DNA of 64,000 nt from positions 17,142 through 81,141 of the forward strand of contig QAOA01001406.1 in assembly GCA_003255065.1 (NCBI GenBank), written 5' to 3'. Source of the stretch: Cercis canadensis (Eukaryota > Streptophyta > Magnoliopsida > Fabales > Fabaceae). Below the pieces are notes generated by a model that ran no database searches, was not told the origin of the DNA, and worked only from the letters and a program-made list of their open reading frames with translations. Shown piece after piece: positions 11,866 through 23,636 of the stretch. Each line of letters starts with the position of its first letter. The first letter of the stretch is position 1. A program made the position numbers and the translations under genes.

Positions 11866-12010
11866 TATAAATACTGAAGCTCCATTCCGCCATTGATATG
11901 AGCATTTCAGCAAAGAAAGCTCTAGGCTATGAAGTGTGGCATTGTGTGTTCTTGTGAGCTCCTTGTGAGTGTATACACCGGTAAGAAATATTATGAGGTA
12001 CTTTGGTGTA
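11866..12010 (+). promoter_or_regulatory. LTR-like core promoter
   Basis: A textbook TATA element (ggctataaatactgaagc) is followed by a leader with an ATG opening a frame of about 19 codons, and then GT-rich sequence (ttgtgtgttcttgtgagctc). No gene follows. The arrangement resembles the U3/R/U5 of a copia-type LTR, so a decayed solo LTR is the likeliest reading. Its ends and target duplication could not be fixed. Confidence 0.3.
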
Positions 12011-13682
12011 TTTGAGGTGTGGATTTTGAGTGTATTTTAGCCATTTTTATATACTCCTTTTGAATAATTAATTGGATTTAATTTGGTATAACAGTGAAAA
12101 CACTACTTCAAGAATAAACTACCAAATATTCAAATAGGAAATTCCAATTCAAATTATTGATTTAATCTCTTTTTGTCTAAATATTGATGATTTAATTTAT
12201 ACCTTACAAGAACCTATATAACAAATTTTTTTAAACAGATTGTATTCAAGTACTAGACCCTACAAGGAATGCAAGTTATGGAGTGATTCGAGTAACATTA
12301 TTCAAGTTGTTATTGCTAAGAAATCATCTCTCAAAAAGTTTAAATTATTAGATGAATGTCTAAAAATAATTTTTATATCTATCAGTTGTAAGACGTGATA
12401 TTGACTTGTAAGTCTGATGACACTTTTTTCGTGAAATTAATAAGAAAAAATTATTATGATGCTTCTTCTTGAATCTTCCTAGTGACGTACGTAGCATGTC
12501 AAGAGTCATCTCAATATTAGCTGTTTTGTGGACCACAACGAAGGGGAAAAAGAAGTATATCTGCTTGACTCGTTGACTGCTTCACTTTCCAAGTCAATAT
12601 TACATTTTTGGAAAAACGTATACTTTGGAAGACTAATAAAAATGGCAAGCTTTCATCAGTGGAATCAATTGGCTCTAGATTTGACGTCATTCTCAATTGA
12701 TTATTGTAGAATATTTGGACTTCCATGCATGTGTGGTCCGTAGTACTATTCTTTTTTGTTTTCTCTAAATTAATGAATATCGTAACTTAGGTGATTCTAA
12801 CATATGATGGAGGTAGCACATATGATTTTGATGTAGTAGCATAATCACTGTTAATATAAAAAGCATTAATTTTGGACTTTAAAAATAAATGATCGAGATT
12901 AAATATTTTTACTACAACAATAATTAATATTGTCACGTTATGAATGTATCATATATATTCTTAGTATGTGCGAAAGATCCCACAACTTGAAAGAAAAGTT
13001 ACATTCAATATGTATTAAAATAAAAGGAATCCACAGTCATGAAAGAAATTGCGCAGGAAGTTGTGCAAGTGACATGAAACTGGCAAGGGAAAGCGACGTA
13101 GGATAGCAAGAGAGGGTTTGAATTGGAAAGTTAGATTATGGGTTCGTGGGTAAATTTCAGGGTATAAAGATGGTGAATTGAAAGGTTATTTGGAGTGTGA
13201 CGTTAGAATGGGTTTGAAAGCGATAAGATGGGATTTAAGGGTCAATTCAGTGTTGTTTGGGTGCTGGTAAATAGTACCTGGGAATTTGATTTATAGTTGA
13301 TTGACTCTAGGGAAAAATAAGATATGGGCAGCATAAAAAAAATGAAGAAAACCATAATACAGAGTTGAGAAAAGAAGAAAAATAATCTAGGTAGCACACT
13401 TAAGAGATGCATCACACATAAGATCACACATCTAGGTAATCCTTCATTTGATTGATAGATGCTAGATACACCACTTAATACGACTAGTTGAAAATTGCAT
13501 GGGGACAAAGCAATTCAAAGCTTTAGTGAAATGACTAGACATTAATAAACTTAAACAAAATCCAAATGACTAATAAATTAAATAACCCTAGACTTGAGAA
13601 AATACAATTAAAGTCACCACGTACCTACTAAGCTAATAATCTTAGACAGTAATTTAACAACATCACAATCAACACCGTTATC

Positions 13683-14028
13683 TGAAAAGAGCTTGATCAG
13701 CTCCAAAGCAGATCAACTCACAGTAAAGCAAGGAAGAGTTCACAGTAAACCAAGGAAAAGTTCAGAGAATTTGTGAAACCTTTCTATTCTTTTCTATTCA
13801 ACTCAATCAATCAATCAATCCTGTACAAACTTCAGTTTATATACATAGAGCAGAAGTAAAATAAATGCCACGTATCTTAGTTACAGCTCAGCAAGCTAAC
13901 TGTATAACTAATTCCAGATAAACTAACTCACTTAGCTAACCAGATGATTAATAATTTAACTATGGTCAGCAACTGAACTAACTACTGTGGTGAGATTAAC
14001 TACTTTGACTAACTAACTAATCTGTACA
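13683..14028 (-). repeat. 3' LTR of the copia element
   Basis: The LTR is 346 bases; the 4-base length difference from the other LTR is one extra tcaa unit. It is bordered outside by the target duplication ttatc and inside by the polypurine tract. Confidence 0.95.
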
Positions 14029-14038
14029 TCCCCCCTCA
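14029..14038 (-). promoter_or_regulatory. Polypurine tract of the copia element
   Basis: Minus-strand TGAGGGGGGA abuts the 3' LTR and would prime plus-strand DNA synthesis. It overlaps the final stop codon of pol (TGA, 14036-14038). Confidence 0.85.
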
Positions 14039-17000
14039 AGTTGGAGCATTGGATTGAAGAAAGTCAACCAATCCCAACTTGGAGACAAGAGAATTAAACT
14101 GTGGACCACCAAGATTCTTGGTGAAGAGATCTGCAAGCTGTGCTTTGGTAGAAACATGTTGAGGAAGAACAAAGCCAGCTTTGAATTTATCTCACACCAA
14201 GTGACAATCAATTTCCAAGTGCTTGGTCCGCTCATGGAAGACAGGGTTAGCAGTGATATGCAGAGCAGCCATATTGTCACATAAGAGAGGAATAGGCAGA
14301 GGGATAGGAATGTGAAAGTCAGTCAAAATGTATGTGATCCACTGTAACTCATAAACCGTAATAGCAAGACTCCTATATTCAGCCTCAGCTGAAGATCTAC
14401 TGACAGTAGATTGTTTCTTAGTCTTCCAGGAGATAAGAGATGAGCCAAGAGACACACAATAACCAGTAATAGACCTCCTAGTATCCTTGCAGGCAGCCCA
14501 ATCAGCATCACAGTATGCTGTGAGATTGAAATCTGAGGCAGAAGTAAAAAAGAGCCCTCTGGAAGGAGTTCCTTTGAGATACTTGAGGATGTGAATGGCC
14601 TCATTCCAGTGAGCCTGAGTAGGGGAGTGTAAGAACTGACTAAGCTGTTGTACAGCATGGGTGATATCAGGTCAAGTGAGGTTGAGATACAACAGACGAC
14701 CAACAAGTCTCCTATATCTCTCTGGTTCAAGCAAGGGAGTACCAGCAGAAGAGAAATTCTGGCCCTTAGGCAAGGGTGTAGCAGTGGGTTTGGCTCCAAG
14801 CAAACCTGCATCCCTTAGGATGTCTAATACATACTTTCTCTGGTTCACATAAGTGCCATGGAGTCCTCTAGCAATTTCTAGACCTAGGAAGTAATGAGCA
14901 GGGCCCAAGTCCTTAATTGTAAAGGAGGTATGAAGGAATTGCTTAACCTTGAGAATTTCATGTGCACGGGTTCCAGTAACCAAGACATCATCAACATACA
15001 CGAGTAGAGCTAAGAAGGAAGAGGGAGTTTGGAGAGTGAATAAACAATGATCATGTGAACTCTGTGTGAAGCCAAAACCTTGTAATTTTGCAGAAAATTC
15101 AATATTCCACTGTCTAGAAGCTTGTTTTAAACCATATAAGGAACGTTTGAGTAAACAAACCTCATGGGGCTGTGCTTTGGTATATCCTTGAGGAGGATGC
15201 ATAAAAACCTCTTCATCCAAATACCCATGCAGAAAGGCATTATTGATGTCAAGTTGATGTAAATCCCATTGCTTGGCAGTGACAATGGCTAGGAAAAGTC
15301 TCACAGTAACTAACTTAGCAACAGGAGAAAAACTATCCTTATAGTGAATCCCTTCAATCTGATTATAGCCCTTAGCAACTAACCGGGCTTTGTATCGATC
15401 AATATTCCCATCAGGCAAGTATTTGATTTTATAAACCCATTTGGAGCCAATTGCCTTCTTACCAGGAGGCAGAGAGACTAAATCCCAAGTATGATTCAAT
15501 TCCAGGGCCTGTAGTTCCTTATTCATGGCTTCAAGCCACTTTTCATCTTTGCTTGCATGGTAATAAGAGCGAGGTTCAGGGACAGAAGACACATTTGCAA
15601 GATAAGACATGTAAGTATCAGTAAAAATAGGAGATTTATGGTAAGGGAATGTAGGTGGGGTCTAGCCTGAAAAACCAGGTGCAATATCTGCAGGGGAAGT
15701 ATGTAGAGCAGTTGGTAGGGCAGAAGTGAGACATACATTGGAGACAAAATCAGAAAGCCATGCTGGTTTTGATTTTGGCCTACTACTTTGTCTTAAAAGA
15801 GGAAGAACAATAAGAGGTGGGAGAGCAGGTTGAGAAGGATCTGGTGTGGGATGTGGAGAAGGGAGCTCAGATGAGAGATCAGGAAAAGATTCAGGAAGAG
15901 GAACTAAAGTAGTGTCAGGAAGAGTAGTGGCAGGTGGTGTGAAAGGTGCCACAGGAGTAAAAGGAGGTGCATGAGAATCAAAGGCAGGAAGTGGCAAAGA
16001 GAGATCATTGCTGGCAGGTGAAATATCAGCAAAAGGAAAGATGTGTTCATGAAAAACAACATCCCTGGAAGTGGAAATTTGATGAGTGGCAAGGTCATAG
16101 ACCCTATAGGCTTTCTGTCCTATCATAAAACCTAGAAAAATGCACCTGAAAGCTCTAGCAGCAAATTTGTTGGTGTGTGGTTGTGTGTTAGTTGCATAGC
16201 ATAGGCAACCAAAAACCTTTAAAAGGTTATAATCTGGTTGGGTCTTATTTAACAGTTCGTAAAGAGTTTTCCAGTTTAAAATTTCAGTAGGTAACCTATT
16301 AATGAGGTATGCAGCCATGAGAAGGGAGTGTCCCCAAAATTTGATAGGCAAGTGAGCTTGAAACATGAGTGCTCTAGCAATCTGCAAGAGATGTCTGTGT
16401 TTTCTTTCCACAATTCCATTTTGTTGAGGTGTATAGACACAACTTTTTTGGTGAATGATTCCTAGCTGAGAAAGAAGGATTTGACACTCATGGCTTGTAA
16501 ATTTAGTCTCATTGTCTGTTCTAATACACTTAATGTGTTTCTGAAATTGGGTGTGAATCATTGTGAGGAAAATCTTAAGTGTTTCAAGTGTTTGATGCTT
16601 ATGTTTAAGTAGATAAACCCAAGTGGCTCTGCTGTGGTCATCGACCACAGAAAGCATGTAGTGTGCACCTGTGAGAGAAGCTTTATTGTAGGGACCCCAT
16701 ATATCTATATGCAAAAGATCAAACACAGATTCTGATCTAGTGATGCTAAGGGGAAAAGGTAGTCGATGTTGTTTGGACTTGTGACAAATATCACAAGGTG
16801 AAGGTAATGTAAGGTCTATATCAGATAGGAAAGGTAAATGTTTTAAAGCCTTCAAAGAAGCATGGCCAAATCTATTATGCCATAAAAGTTTGGGAATTGT
16901 ATTGGAATCAACAGCAGGATTACAAGGAAAAGAAACTGAGTGGCAAATGGGATTACAAGGAGATTTTGAGAAATCAAACTGCTTATTACAAGAGAGATAT

Positions 17001-18535
17001 GAAATAGGAATATTAAAAGAGGATTTGTCTAGTATGTATAAATTCCCAATCACTCTACCAACTGCTAGAACAGCTTCAGTCTGAGGGTCCTGCAAAAGGC
17101 ATTTATTAGGGTGAAAAATAAACTGAATTTGTGCTGTTTTGGATAGTTTTTGTACTAAAAGTAAGTTGAATTTAAAACTTGGTACATAGAGTGCATCAGT
17201 CAAGACTAGAGTGGGAGTAAGGTGAACATTTCCAATGTGATGGACTGACTTAACAGTGCCATCTGGTAAGAAAACTGAGGTTTGATGGTGTACTGGTTTT
17301 TTATGTTTGAGAAGGGTGGTATCGATGCACATGTGATTAGATGCTCCTGTGTCAACTATCCAAGTACCAGGATCTAAATTACTAGTAGAATTAGCAAATT
17401 GAAAAGCTTGAGGTGCTGTGTTACCTGCAAAGTCCTCCATTTGAGCAAAATGAACCTAATTACCTTCAAAACCTGCATGTCCCTTCATTAGCTTGGAAAA
17501 TTCTTGTTGAATTAGTTCTGTCAAAGAGGTTCTTTGATCATTGCTTCTGTCAGCATAGTGGTCCATGTTGAAATCCAAAGGACTGTCAGCTAGGTTCGCC
17601 ATAAATTTCCCTCTTGTTCCTTGATTGGTGCGTTGATCCTTTAGCTCCTTATACCAATCAGGATATCCATGCAATTTGAAGCATGTATCTCTGGTGTGAC
17701 CATTCAAGCTGCAGTGTGTGCATTTTTCATTCTTCTTGTCATTACTATTCTGCTTCCTATAGTTCCCTCTGCCACCACCAGAACCTCTCCCCATAGGTGT
17801 CTTTACAAACATGGCAGAATTTTCACCCTTCCCTAATAGATTAATATGAACTTCTCTTTGCTTTTCTATCCTCAAGATCATTGAGTAAGCCTTGTTAACT
17901 GAAGGCAGATGATCCATCACTAGAATCTGGTTTCGCAGATGGTCAAAGTCATCACTGAGTCCCATCAAGAATTGTAGCAATTTGTGTGAGTGAGCAAGGT
18001 CAGAAACCTTCTTTGTAACATCACAGTTGCAATTCTTGCAAATGCATTGTGGAATTGGTTGCACGCATAGCAGTTCATCCCATAATTTCTTCAGTTTAGT
18101 AAAATACTGCACCACAGATTGATTTCCTTGAGAAATGGTGCTGATCTCCCTTTGTATTTGATAGATTTGTGGTCCATTTGACTCACCAAAACGTTCTTCT
18201 AAATCCAGCCATAATTCTCTAGCAGTCGATGCATAAAGAAAGGCCTCCACCATTTCCTTTGAAATAGAGTTTAGGATCCATGATCTAATCGTGCAATCCA
18301 GATCATAGTCAGCAGATTCTTCTTCTGGCATTGCACATTTGCCATTGATGAATCCGAGCTTCACCTTTGCTCCTAGGGCAATCTTAACCGATCTATTCTA
18401 GGAAAGGTAATTGTTTCCTGTCAGATGAGTGGTAACAAGCTGCATACCTGGATGATCCGAGTTTGCCAAGTTCATAGGATCTCCATTAGAGTTGCTCGTG
18501 GTCTCCTTGTTCTGTGCTGCAGTTTCAGCATCCAT
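14036..18535 (-). pseudogene. gag-pol polyprotein gene of the copia element, with five in-frame stops
   Basis: From the ATG at 18535 to the terminal TGA at 14036-14038 is exactly 4500 bases in one frame. Five stops interrupt it: TAG at 18398, 17456 and 15662, and TGA at 14672 and 14192 (lowest coordinate of each). There is no frameshift. In order one sees Gag with a CX2CX4HX4C zinc knuckle (about 17681-17722), protease with DTGAS (about 17343-17357), integrase with its HHCC region and D, D, E residues (about 16200-16900), reverse transcriptase with YVDD (14987-14998), and RNase H (about 14190-14600). Every stop is one transition away from a plausible sense codon. I therefore read this as a non-autonomous copy, not stop-codon read-through, although the gag/pol-border TAG at 17456 could be either. 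Confidence 0.93.
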
Positions 18536-18628
18536 TCTTCTAGCAGAACTTGAAGCAGAGTAGACGAAAACCTCCAAAGTTTTCCGCAGGTCAATAGGAA
18601 GTAATCACAGGCAAATCTGAATCGATTT

Positions 18629-18640
18629 GCTCTGATATCA
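18629..18640 (-). promoter_or_regulatory. Primer-binding site of the copia element
   Basis: Directly inside the 5' LTR the minus strand reads TGATATCAGAGC. This is one mismatch from TGGTATCAGAGC, the complement of the 3' end of initiator tRNA-Met used by most plant copia elements. Confidence 0.85.
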
Positions 18641-18982
18641 TGAAAAGAGCTTGATCAGCTCCAAACCAGATCAACTCACAGTAAAGCAAGGAAGAGTTCA
18701 CAGTAAACTAAGGAAGAGTTCAGAGAATTTGTGAAACCTTTCTATTCTTTTCTATTCAACTCAATCAATCAATCCTGTACAAACTTCAGTTTATATACAT
18801 AGAGCAGAAGTAAAATAAATGCCACGTATCTTAGTTACAGCTCAGCAAGCTAACTGTATAACTAATTCCAGATAAACTAACTCACTTAGCTAACCAGATG
18901 GTTAATAATTTAACTATGGTCAGCAACTGAACTAACTACTGTAGTGAGATTAACTACTTTGACTAACTAACTAATCTGTACA
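18641..18982 (-). repeat. 5' LTR of the copia element
   Basis: The LTR is 342 bases, starting TG and ending CA on the minus strand. It contains a TATA-like core (tatataaa, minus strand). It differs from the 3' LTR by four transitions, one transversion, and one fewer caat repeat unit. Confidence 0.95.
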
Positions 18983-19473
18983 TTATCAAATTTAAACCAA
19001 ACTATTGAGAAGTTGCGTTCTGGATTGTGTTGTTGCCTGCAAAAGATAGACTATTGTAAAAGAAAACGATGTGCTGCCTGATTTTATCAAAAAGTCCAAA
19101 ATGACTATAAATATTACCAAGTTTCTTTAATCTTTAGAGCCATCTTAGAATTAGCACAACATGTTTTTATTAAGAAAGTAAAGTAAAATAGATTTTTAAT
19201 GGATAAAAACTAAAATTATTAGCTGCTCAATTCCAAGTCAACATCACTATGGAAATTTCTCTAGATTAGATTACTTTGGATCACAAAAGAAAAATAGCAG
19301 CACCATTGACCAGAGTCCAACTGCTTTGCAATACAGGTTCTTCTCAATTTTAAGAGGGTGAGGAACAACCTTTAACAGCTGTAATGTGGCTCTTAAACTA
19401 AGGTATATCATAGGCTCTGCCCTTGTCACAAACAGTGGCATGGCAAAACGAACCACAAAATAAAGCTAAGCAG

Positions 19474-19802
19474 GGCAGTTTTACACAAATAATACACATT
19501 GTGAAACTATTTACACAAATGGGGCAGTTTCCAAATTATTTACCTAAAAAAGACACTTTTGAATATTTTAACGAAAGTGAAACATAGAAAAAGCCAGGCA
19601 GTGAACACGCTAGAGAGGTAAAGCGTGTTCTTTGAGAACACGTTTTATCTCTAAAATGTGTTCATTACTGGTTTTTTCCACATTTTACTTTCGTTGAAAA
19701 ATTAATAAAATATTTAAAAGTGTCCATTTTAGGTAAATAGTTTGGAAAATGTCCTATTTGTGTAAATAGTTTGCAAAAATATATTATTTTAGTCAATTAG
19801 CC
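19474..19802. mobile_element. Mutator-like MITE (foldback, 9-bp target duplication)
   Basis: A 329-base element is flanked by a perfect 9-base duplication, gctaagcag, at 19465-19473 and 19803-19811. Its two arms are imperfect inverted repeats over nearly the whole length (for example aaactatttacacaaat on both strands). They meet in a near-palindrome, gtgttctttgagaacac, around 19628-19645. The 9-bp duplication and long terminal inverted repeats are those of Mutator-derived MITEs. It has no coding capacity. Confidence 0.85.
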
Positions 19803-20129
19803 GCTAAGCAGTAATAAACCTTACTATGGCTGTAGGTGGGTGTTTAGTGAAAGCCAAGCGTGGACAAAGATTTATATGTTGAGGTAAAGTGAAACCATAA
19901 TCTTTTAGTAGCTTTAAACTGGATGGAGTTATCAATTTGTTCAAATCAATTATATTAGACAATATATTAAGAGAAAGATTTGAAAATAGTTAATTTAGCT
20001 TATACAGAGTGGATCCTTGAACATAGTCGCATCCTTTCTTGAAAATGCATTACGTCTATGCTCTTTCCACTTGATAACATTCCTAAAACAATATATTGCT
20101 TTATGCACTCTGTCGCAACGTCCTTTTCT

Positions 20130-20620
20130 AAAGTGCGATGTTGAGCGGCGAAACTCCCACGAGAAAAATAAAAGATAAAGTGCATGAAATGCAAGAAAGA
20201 GAATGAAGTCGCCACTAATTGTTTTATTCCATTTTTAAACAAATGGAATGGTGCAATTAGACACCTAAAAAAAAAGGTTTGCATTTTTAGAGTTTAGATT
20301 CGGGTGTTGATTATGTGTAGGGAATGTATTAGCACCCTACAACGCCCGTTCTTAGAACGGTTATCCATTTCATCACTTGTTAATCTTTTTTTAATGAATT
20401 AAATTGGTAATAACATTATATTTTAAATAAATTAACTTTTCGGTTGGCCTTGCCAATACTTCTAACAAAACCTAAAGGATGCCTCAAGACTATTAGGTAG
20501 AGTTTGTGATTGTCATTACAATCCTCCCCCAATCTATTTCATCATAAGCAACTTTTAGCGATCTCATTAACTGAGTGATATCTAGATACACGAAAGATAA
20601 TTTATGTTCGTTTATAAAAT
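20130..20620 (+). mobile_element. Remnant resembling a Gypsy-type (Ogre/Tat-like) LTR
   Basis: The stretch contains gtgtagggaatgtattagc followed by accctacaacgcccgt, and upstream gaagtcgccactaattg. I recall near-identical motifs from LTR regions of large Gypsy elements in many dicots. The CT-rich, TCTC-repeat sequence at 21620-21790 may be part of the same unit. Neither end nor a target duplication could be defined. The assignment rests on memory of the motif. Confidence 0.35.
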
Positions 20621-22228
20621 GAATTCGAGATTCGTGGCAAAAGATTTTTATCGGATGTCTTTCTTTAAGTCCACCAATACATCTTGAAATACTAAAGCGA
20701 TGCTCCTCACCTCCGGAATGTCAATGAATCGTCGTCATCACATCTATCCTTAATTATTTCCTCATCGGCAATCTTATTCTAGCATAAATAAAAATAATGA
20801 CAAAATGTAATGAGATGAATTACAAAGTAGCAAATAAATGCTAGAGAAATAGTACTTAAAAAGATAAAAGCAATATTGGAAATTTCATTGGCCACACCAA
20901 TACCTTTGGCATAATCAAGAAATTTATCTCTCACCTCCGGAACATTAGAAAAAATTGTCAATACAATTATTTTCTAACTTAATCCGTCATCGGGCTTTAA
21001 TTTTTATTTTATGAAAGAAAATAAAGCATATAAAATATCTAAGATAAACTATAAAAAAAAATTATGAATAAGAACAAACATAAGAAAAAAAGTTGAATTA
21101 ACACTAAAGCAAAACAAGTATCCTAAATAAATTAAATCCGACTTAAATAACAAAATCCAACAAATATCAAATGAGCAAAGCTCTCGTAACTAAAATCATA
21201 AACTTACCATAACTAAATTAAATAAAACCCAACAAAAATGACTAGTAGTGGAGCAACAGAATTATGTAGAGTCAAAGAACAAAAATGTGGACCCAAACAT
21301 AAGAGCCCAAAATTGCAAGTAAAGCTAAGTAAAAAAATAGACCAGCCCAAACAAAAATAAAAAGAGGTATGGACTAGCCCATAGACATAATAGAGCTTCC
21401 AAAACTAGTAAATAAGTAGACTAAAAATGAAATGGGCCAGTCTAATAACAAATCAATCCAACAAAAATAAAAGAACATAAATAAGAAACTAAAAGCCCAT
21501 ATAACAATAACAACTAACCCAACAAAAAAATGAATTAAGGAATTAAAATAAATAAAAGAAAAGAATGAAACAAAGGAGAAAGGATTCGCACGCCAAGGAA
21601 CTAAAACGCAGCACTAACTCCTCTCTCTCTCTCTCAAGAATCAGTGGCTAAGGTAAGGATCCTTCCTTTTTAACTTAACTTTCTTTCAAAATTTCTCTAT
21701 CTCTCTCTCTCAATCTTGATTATGCTCCTCTCTCTAGAAATTCATTTTTCTCTTGAAAAGTTTCTCTCTCTAACTCGGTTTTCCTCTCGGGGTTTCTCTC
21801 TAAAAAAAAATATGGGTATGAGGTTGGATTGATTTTTTTTTGTTGGCTGAAAGGTTAGTTCTCCCTCTTTTCTAATTTGGTTTCTCTCTTTAAAAGGGGC
21901 TTCTCTCTCTAACTTGGGGTTTTTATCTTTTGCTGGAAAATACAGGGAATGTGAATGGGGTTTTCCTAACTTATGAAAAATAGAATTGCTAATATGATGT
22001 ATGTAGTGCAATAAAATGAAAATTTAGCATAAAAATGGGATAGTTATTGGTACTTGAACTGATGAAAATTTTTGGAGTTTTTCCTCTATGTTACCTCTTG
22101 TTGCTTGTTGCTGTTTTGTTCCCTCTTTTTTTTTTTTTAGAAATTGGTTCTCTCCTTGTATCACTCTGTGTTGTTTTCAGAACTTTTGCCCTTTCTCTAC
22201 AAAATTTATAATATCTGTTTCGTTTGTA
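20621..22228. other. Gene-free region, AT-rich then CT-rich
   Basis: 20.6-21.6 kb is A-rich on the plus strand without a coding frame. It contains a partly repeated unit (ctcacctccggaa at 20706 and 20931). 21.6-21.9 kb has repeated TCTCTC tracts of LTR or leader type. No gene is supported. Confidence 0.5.
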
Positions 22229-22232
22229 GCTC

Positions 22233-22267
<35 letters not shown>

Positions 22268-22452
22268 TAATAATAACAACAAGAATAACAAGAATAATAA
22301 TAACAATAATAATAATAATAACAATAATAATAATAATAATAATAATAATAAGAAGGAAGAAGAAAGAAGGAAGAAGGAAGAAGGAGAAGGAGAAGGAGGA
22401 GAAGAAGAAGAATCCTAATAATAATCCTAATAATAATAATAATAATCCTAAG
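22229..22452. repeat. Compound trinucleotide microsatellite
   Basis: Long (AAT)n with interspersed AAC is followed by (GAA)n/(GGA)n and a second short (AAT)n. The frames across it are simple-sequence artefacts. The preceding bases (tttgtagctcaataataat) recur before another AAT tract at 53297, which suggests both descend from one repeat family. Confidence 0.95.
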
Positions 22453-22821
22453 GACTTGTTCGGTACACGAAATAAAAATCATGGAATTGGAATAGGAATA
22501 CAAATGGGAATGGAATGGGCTTGAATGGAATGACCATTATCATTTCATAGTTTGGTAGTTTTGTGGGATTAATGTTGAATGGAATTCTAATCAACTATAA
22601 AAGACATAAATACCCCTTAATAGAATGATATTGTAGGTGTTAGATAAGTTATATTTAATATGGGTAGTTTACGTTATTTTGTAAAATCAATGAGATATGT
22701 TAGGACTAGAGAGCATTAATTATATTCTATGGAGCTTGAAATTACCATCCCCACCTTGAGAGGTAAAAATGTTGATTCCTATTTTCATAGAATAGAATCA
22801 TTATTTCGTATATGAAACGAG
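22451..22821. mobile_element. Candidate MITE with terminal inverted repeats
   Basis: The left end reads acttgttcggtacacgaaat and the right end, reversed, reads actcgtttcatatacgaaat. Both are followed by similar A-rich, ggaat-type subterminal sequence. About 370 bases and no coding frame. No target duplication is evident, so the superfamily is open. Confidence 0.45.
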
Positions 22822-23231
22822 TATTAAAATTATATTTTAGGAAACATAAAATCATTTAAGAAGTAATAAAGTTTAGTTTGACTATAGGTGGGTTAGTCTT
22901 TGCCAGGTTTCCTAAATGTTCTCAGTCCATATTTAAGTATTCGAGAATTCTATGATACTACATGTATATATCATATTACATTAACGTGACAAATATACGT
23001 AATTTTTATATTTTATTTAATATAAAATTAATTTATTTATTTTCTCAAACAAAGTTAAAAATAATTAATTTGTGCACATGTCATTTATATATTGGCTATT
23101 CTTATGTAGTATGACATACAACAAAATATCTAAGAAAAATTCCCTAAATGAAAAATTCTTATTCGTATTAGTTATCAAGTGCTAGAACATATATATTCCC
23201 TAAATTACAAAAGTTTAGGGCATAGACATAC

Positions 23232-23233
23232 AT

Positions 23234-23269
<36 letters not shown>
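23232..23269. repeat. GATA microsatellite
   Basis: Eight or nine tandem gata units. Confidence 0.95.
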
Positions 23270-23384
23270 AAACCCTAATAAATACTGACATACCAGATTG
23301 ATCACGGTTGCGGGCGGCAGAGGCAGCGGTGGTTGGTGAGGAGGTCGGCGATTAAACTGCTCGATGAAGGTAGTGATTGTTGAG

Positions 23385-23636
23385 TTATTTCTTGCTCTTC
23401 TTGGGACCAAATATTTTGGCAATAGTTGGCAATTCTTTAACAGAGCCGTAGGTTGAGCTAGGGGAAGCAATACAAGTGTCACTTCCCTTTGCTTGGTGGC
23501 TTAGTAATGGGGCAGAGAATGGTTTGAATATCAGGTAGTGAGATTGAAGTTGATGTTGAGGATTAGAAGCACTTGCATCAGTAGATGGCTTATGAGGAGA
23601 AAAAATCTTTTGGATATAATTCTTTGGGGTGGCCAT
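23385..23636 (-). CDS. Short hypothetical protein (83 aa)
   Basis: A frame starting at an ATG (M-A-T-P-K-N-Y-I-Q-K-I-F-S-P) and ending KIFGPKKSKK, with no introns apparent. It has a Ser/Pro/His-rich middle and a basic C-terminus. No domain is recognised, no signal peptide and no membrane segment. The 5' half and its upstream sequence are duplicated at 24984-25263, where the frame is broken after about 48 residues. Coding status is uncertain; it may itself be a gene fragment. Confidence 0.35.
   Translation of the reverse strand: MATPKNYIQKIFSPHKPSTDASASNPQHQLQSHYLIFKPFSAPLLSHQAKGSDTCIASPSSTYGSVKELPTIAKIFGPKKSKK

Larger units (their letters stand above)
9500..13682. other. Gene-free AT-rich intergenic region
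   Basis: No coding frame, RNA gene or complete mobile element was recognised. It holds a minus-strand SINE remnant (10434-10512) and an LTR-like core promoter near 11866-12000, listed separately. Confidence 0.55.
13683..18982 (-). mobile_element. Complete Ty1-copia LTR retrotransposon
   Basis: A 5.3-kb element lies on the minus strand, bounded by a perfect 5-base target duplication, ttatc (13678-13682 and 18983-18987). It has TG...CA LTRs, a primer-binding site, a purine tract and a full gag-pol order of gag, protease, integrase, reverse transcriptase and RNase H, which is the copia order. The two LTRs differ by five substitutions and one 4-base repeat unit over about 342 bases, so the insertion is fairly young. 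The coding frame is disabled only by stop codons. Confidence 0.96.

Noticed and set aside
14054-17084. Plus-strand frames inside the copia element
   Set aside because: They are shadows of gag-pol on the other strand.
22091-22524. Poly-Leu, poly-Ile and poly-Tyr frames
   Set aside because: They are translations of the AAT/GAA microsatellite.
23232-23269. CRISPR-like array
   Set aside because: Four-base tandem units without spacers; a simple microsatellite in a plant genome.
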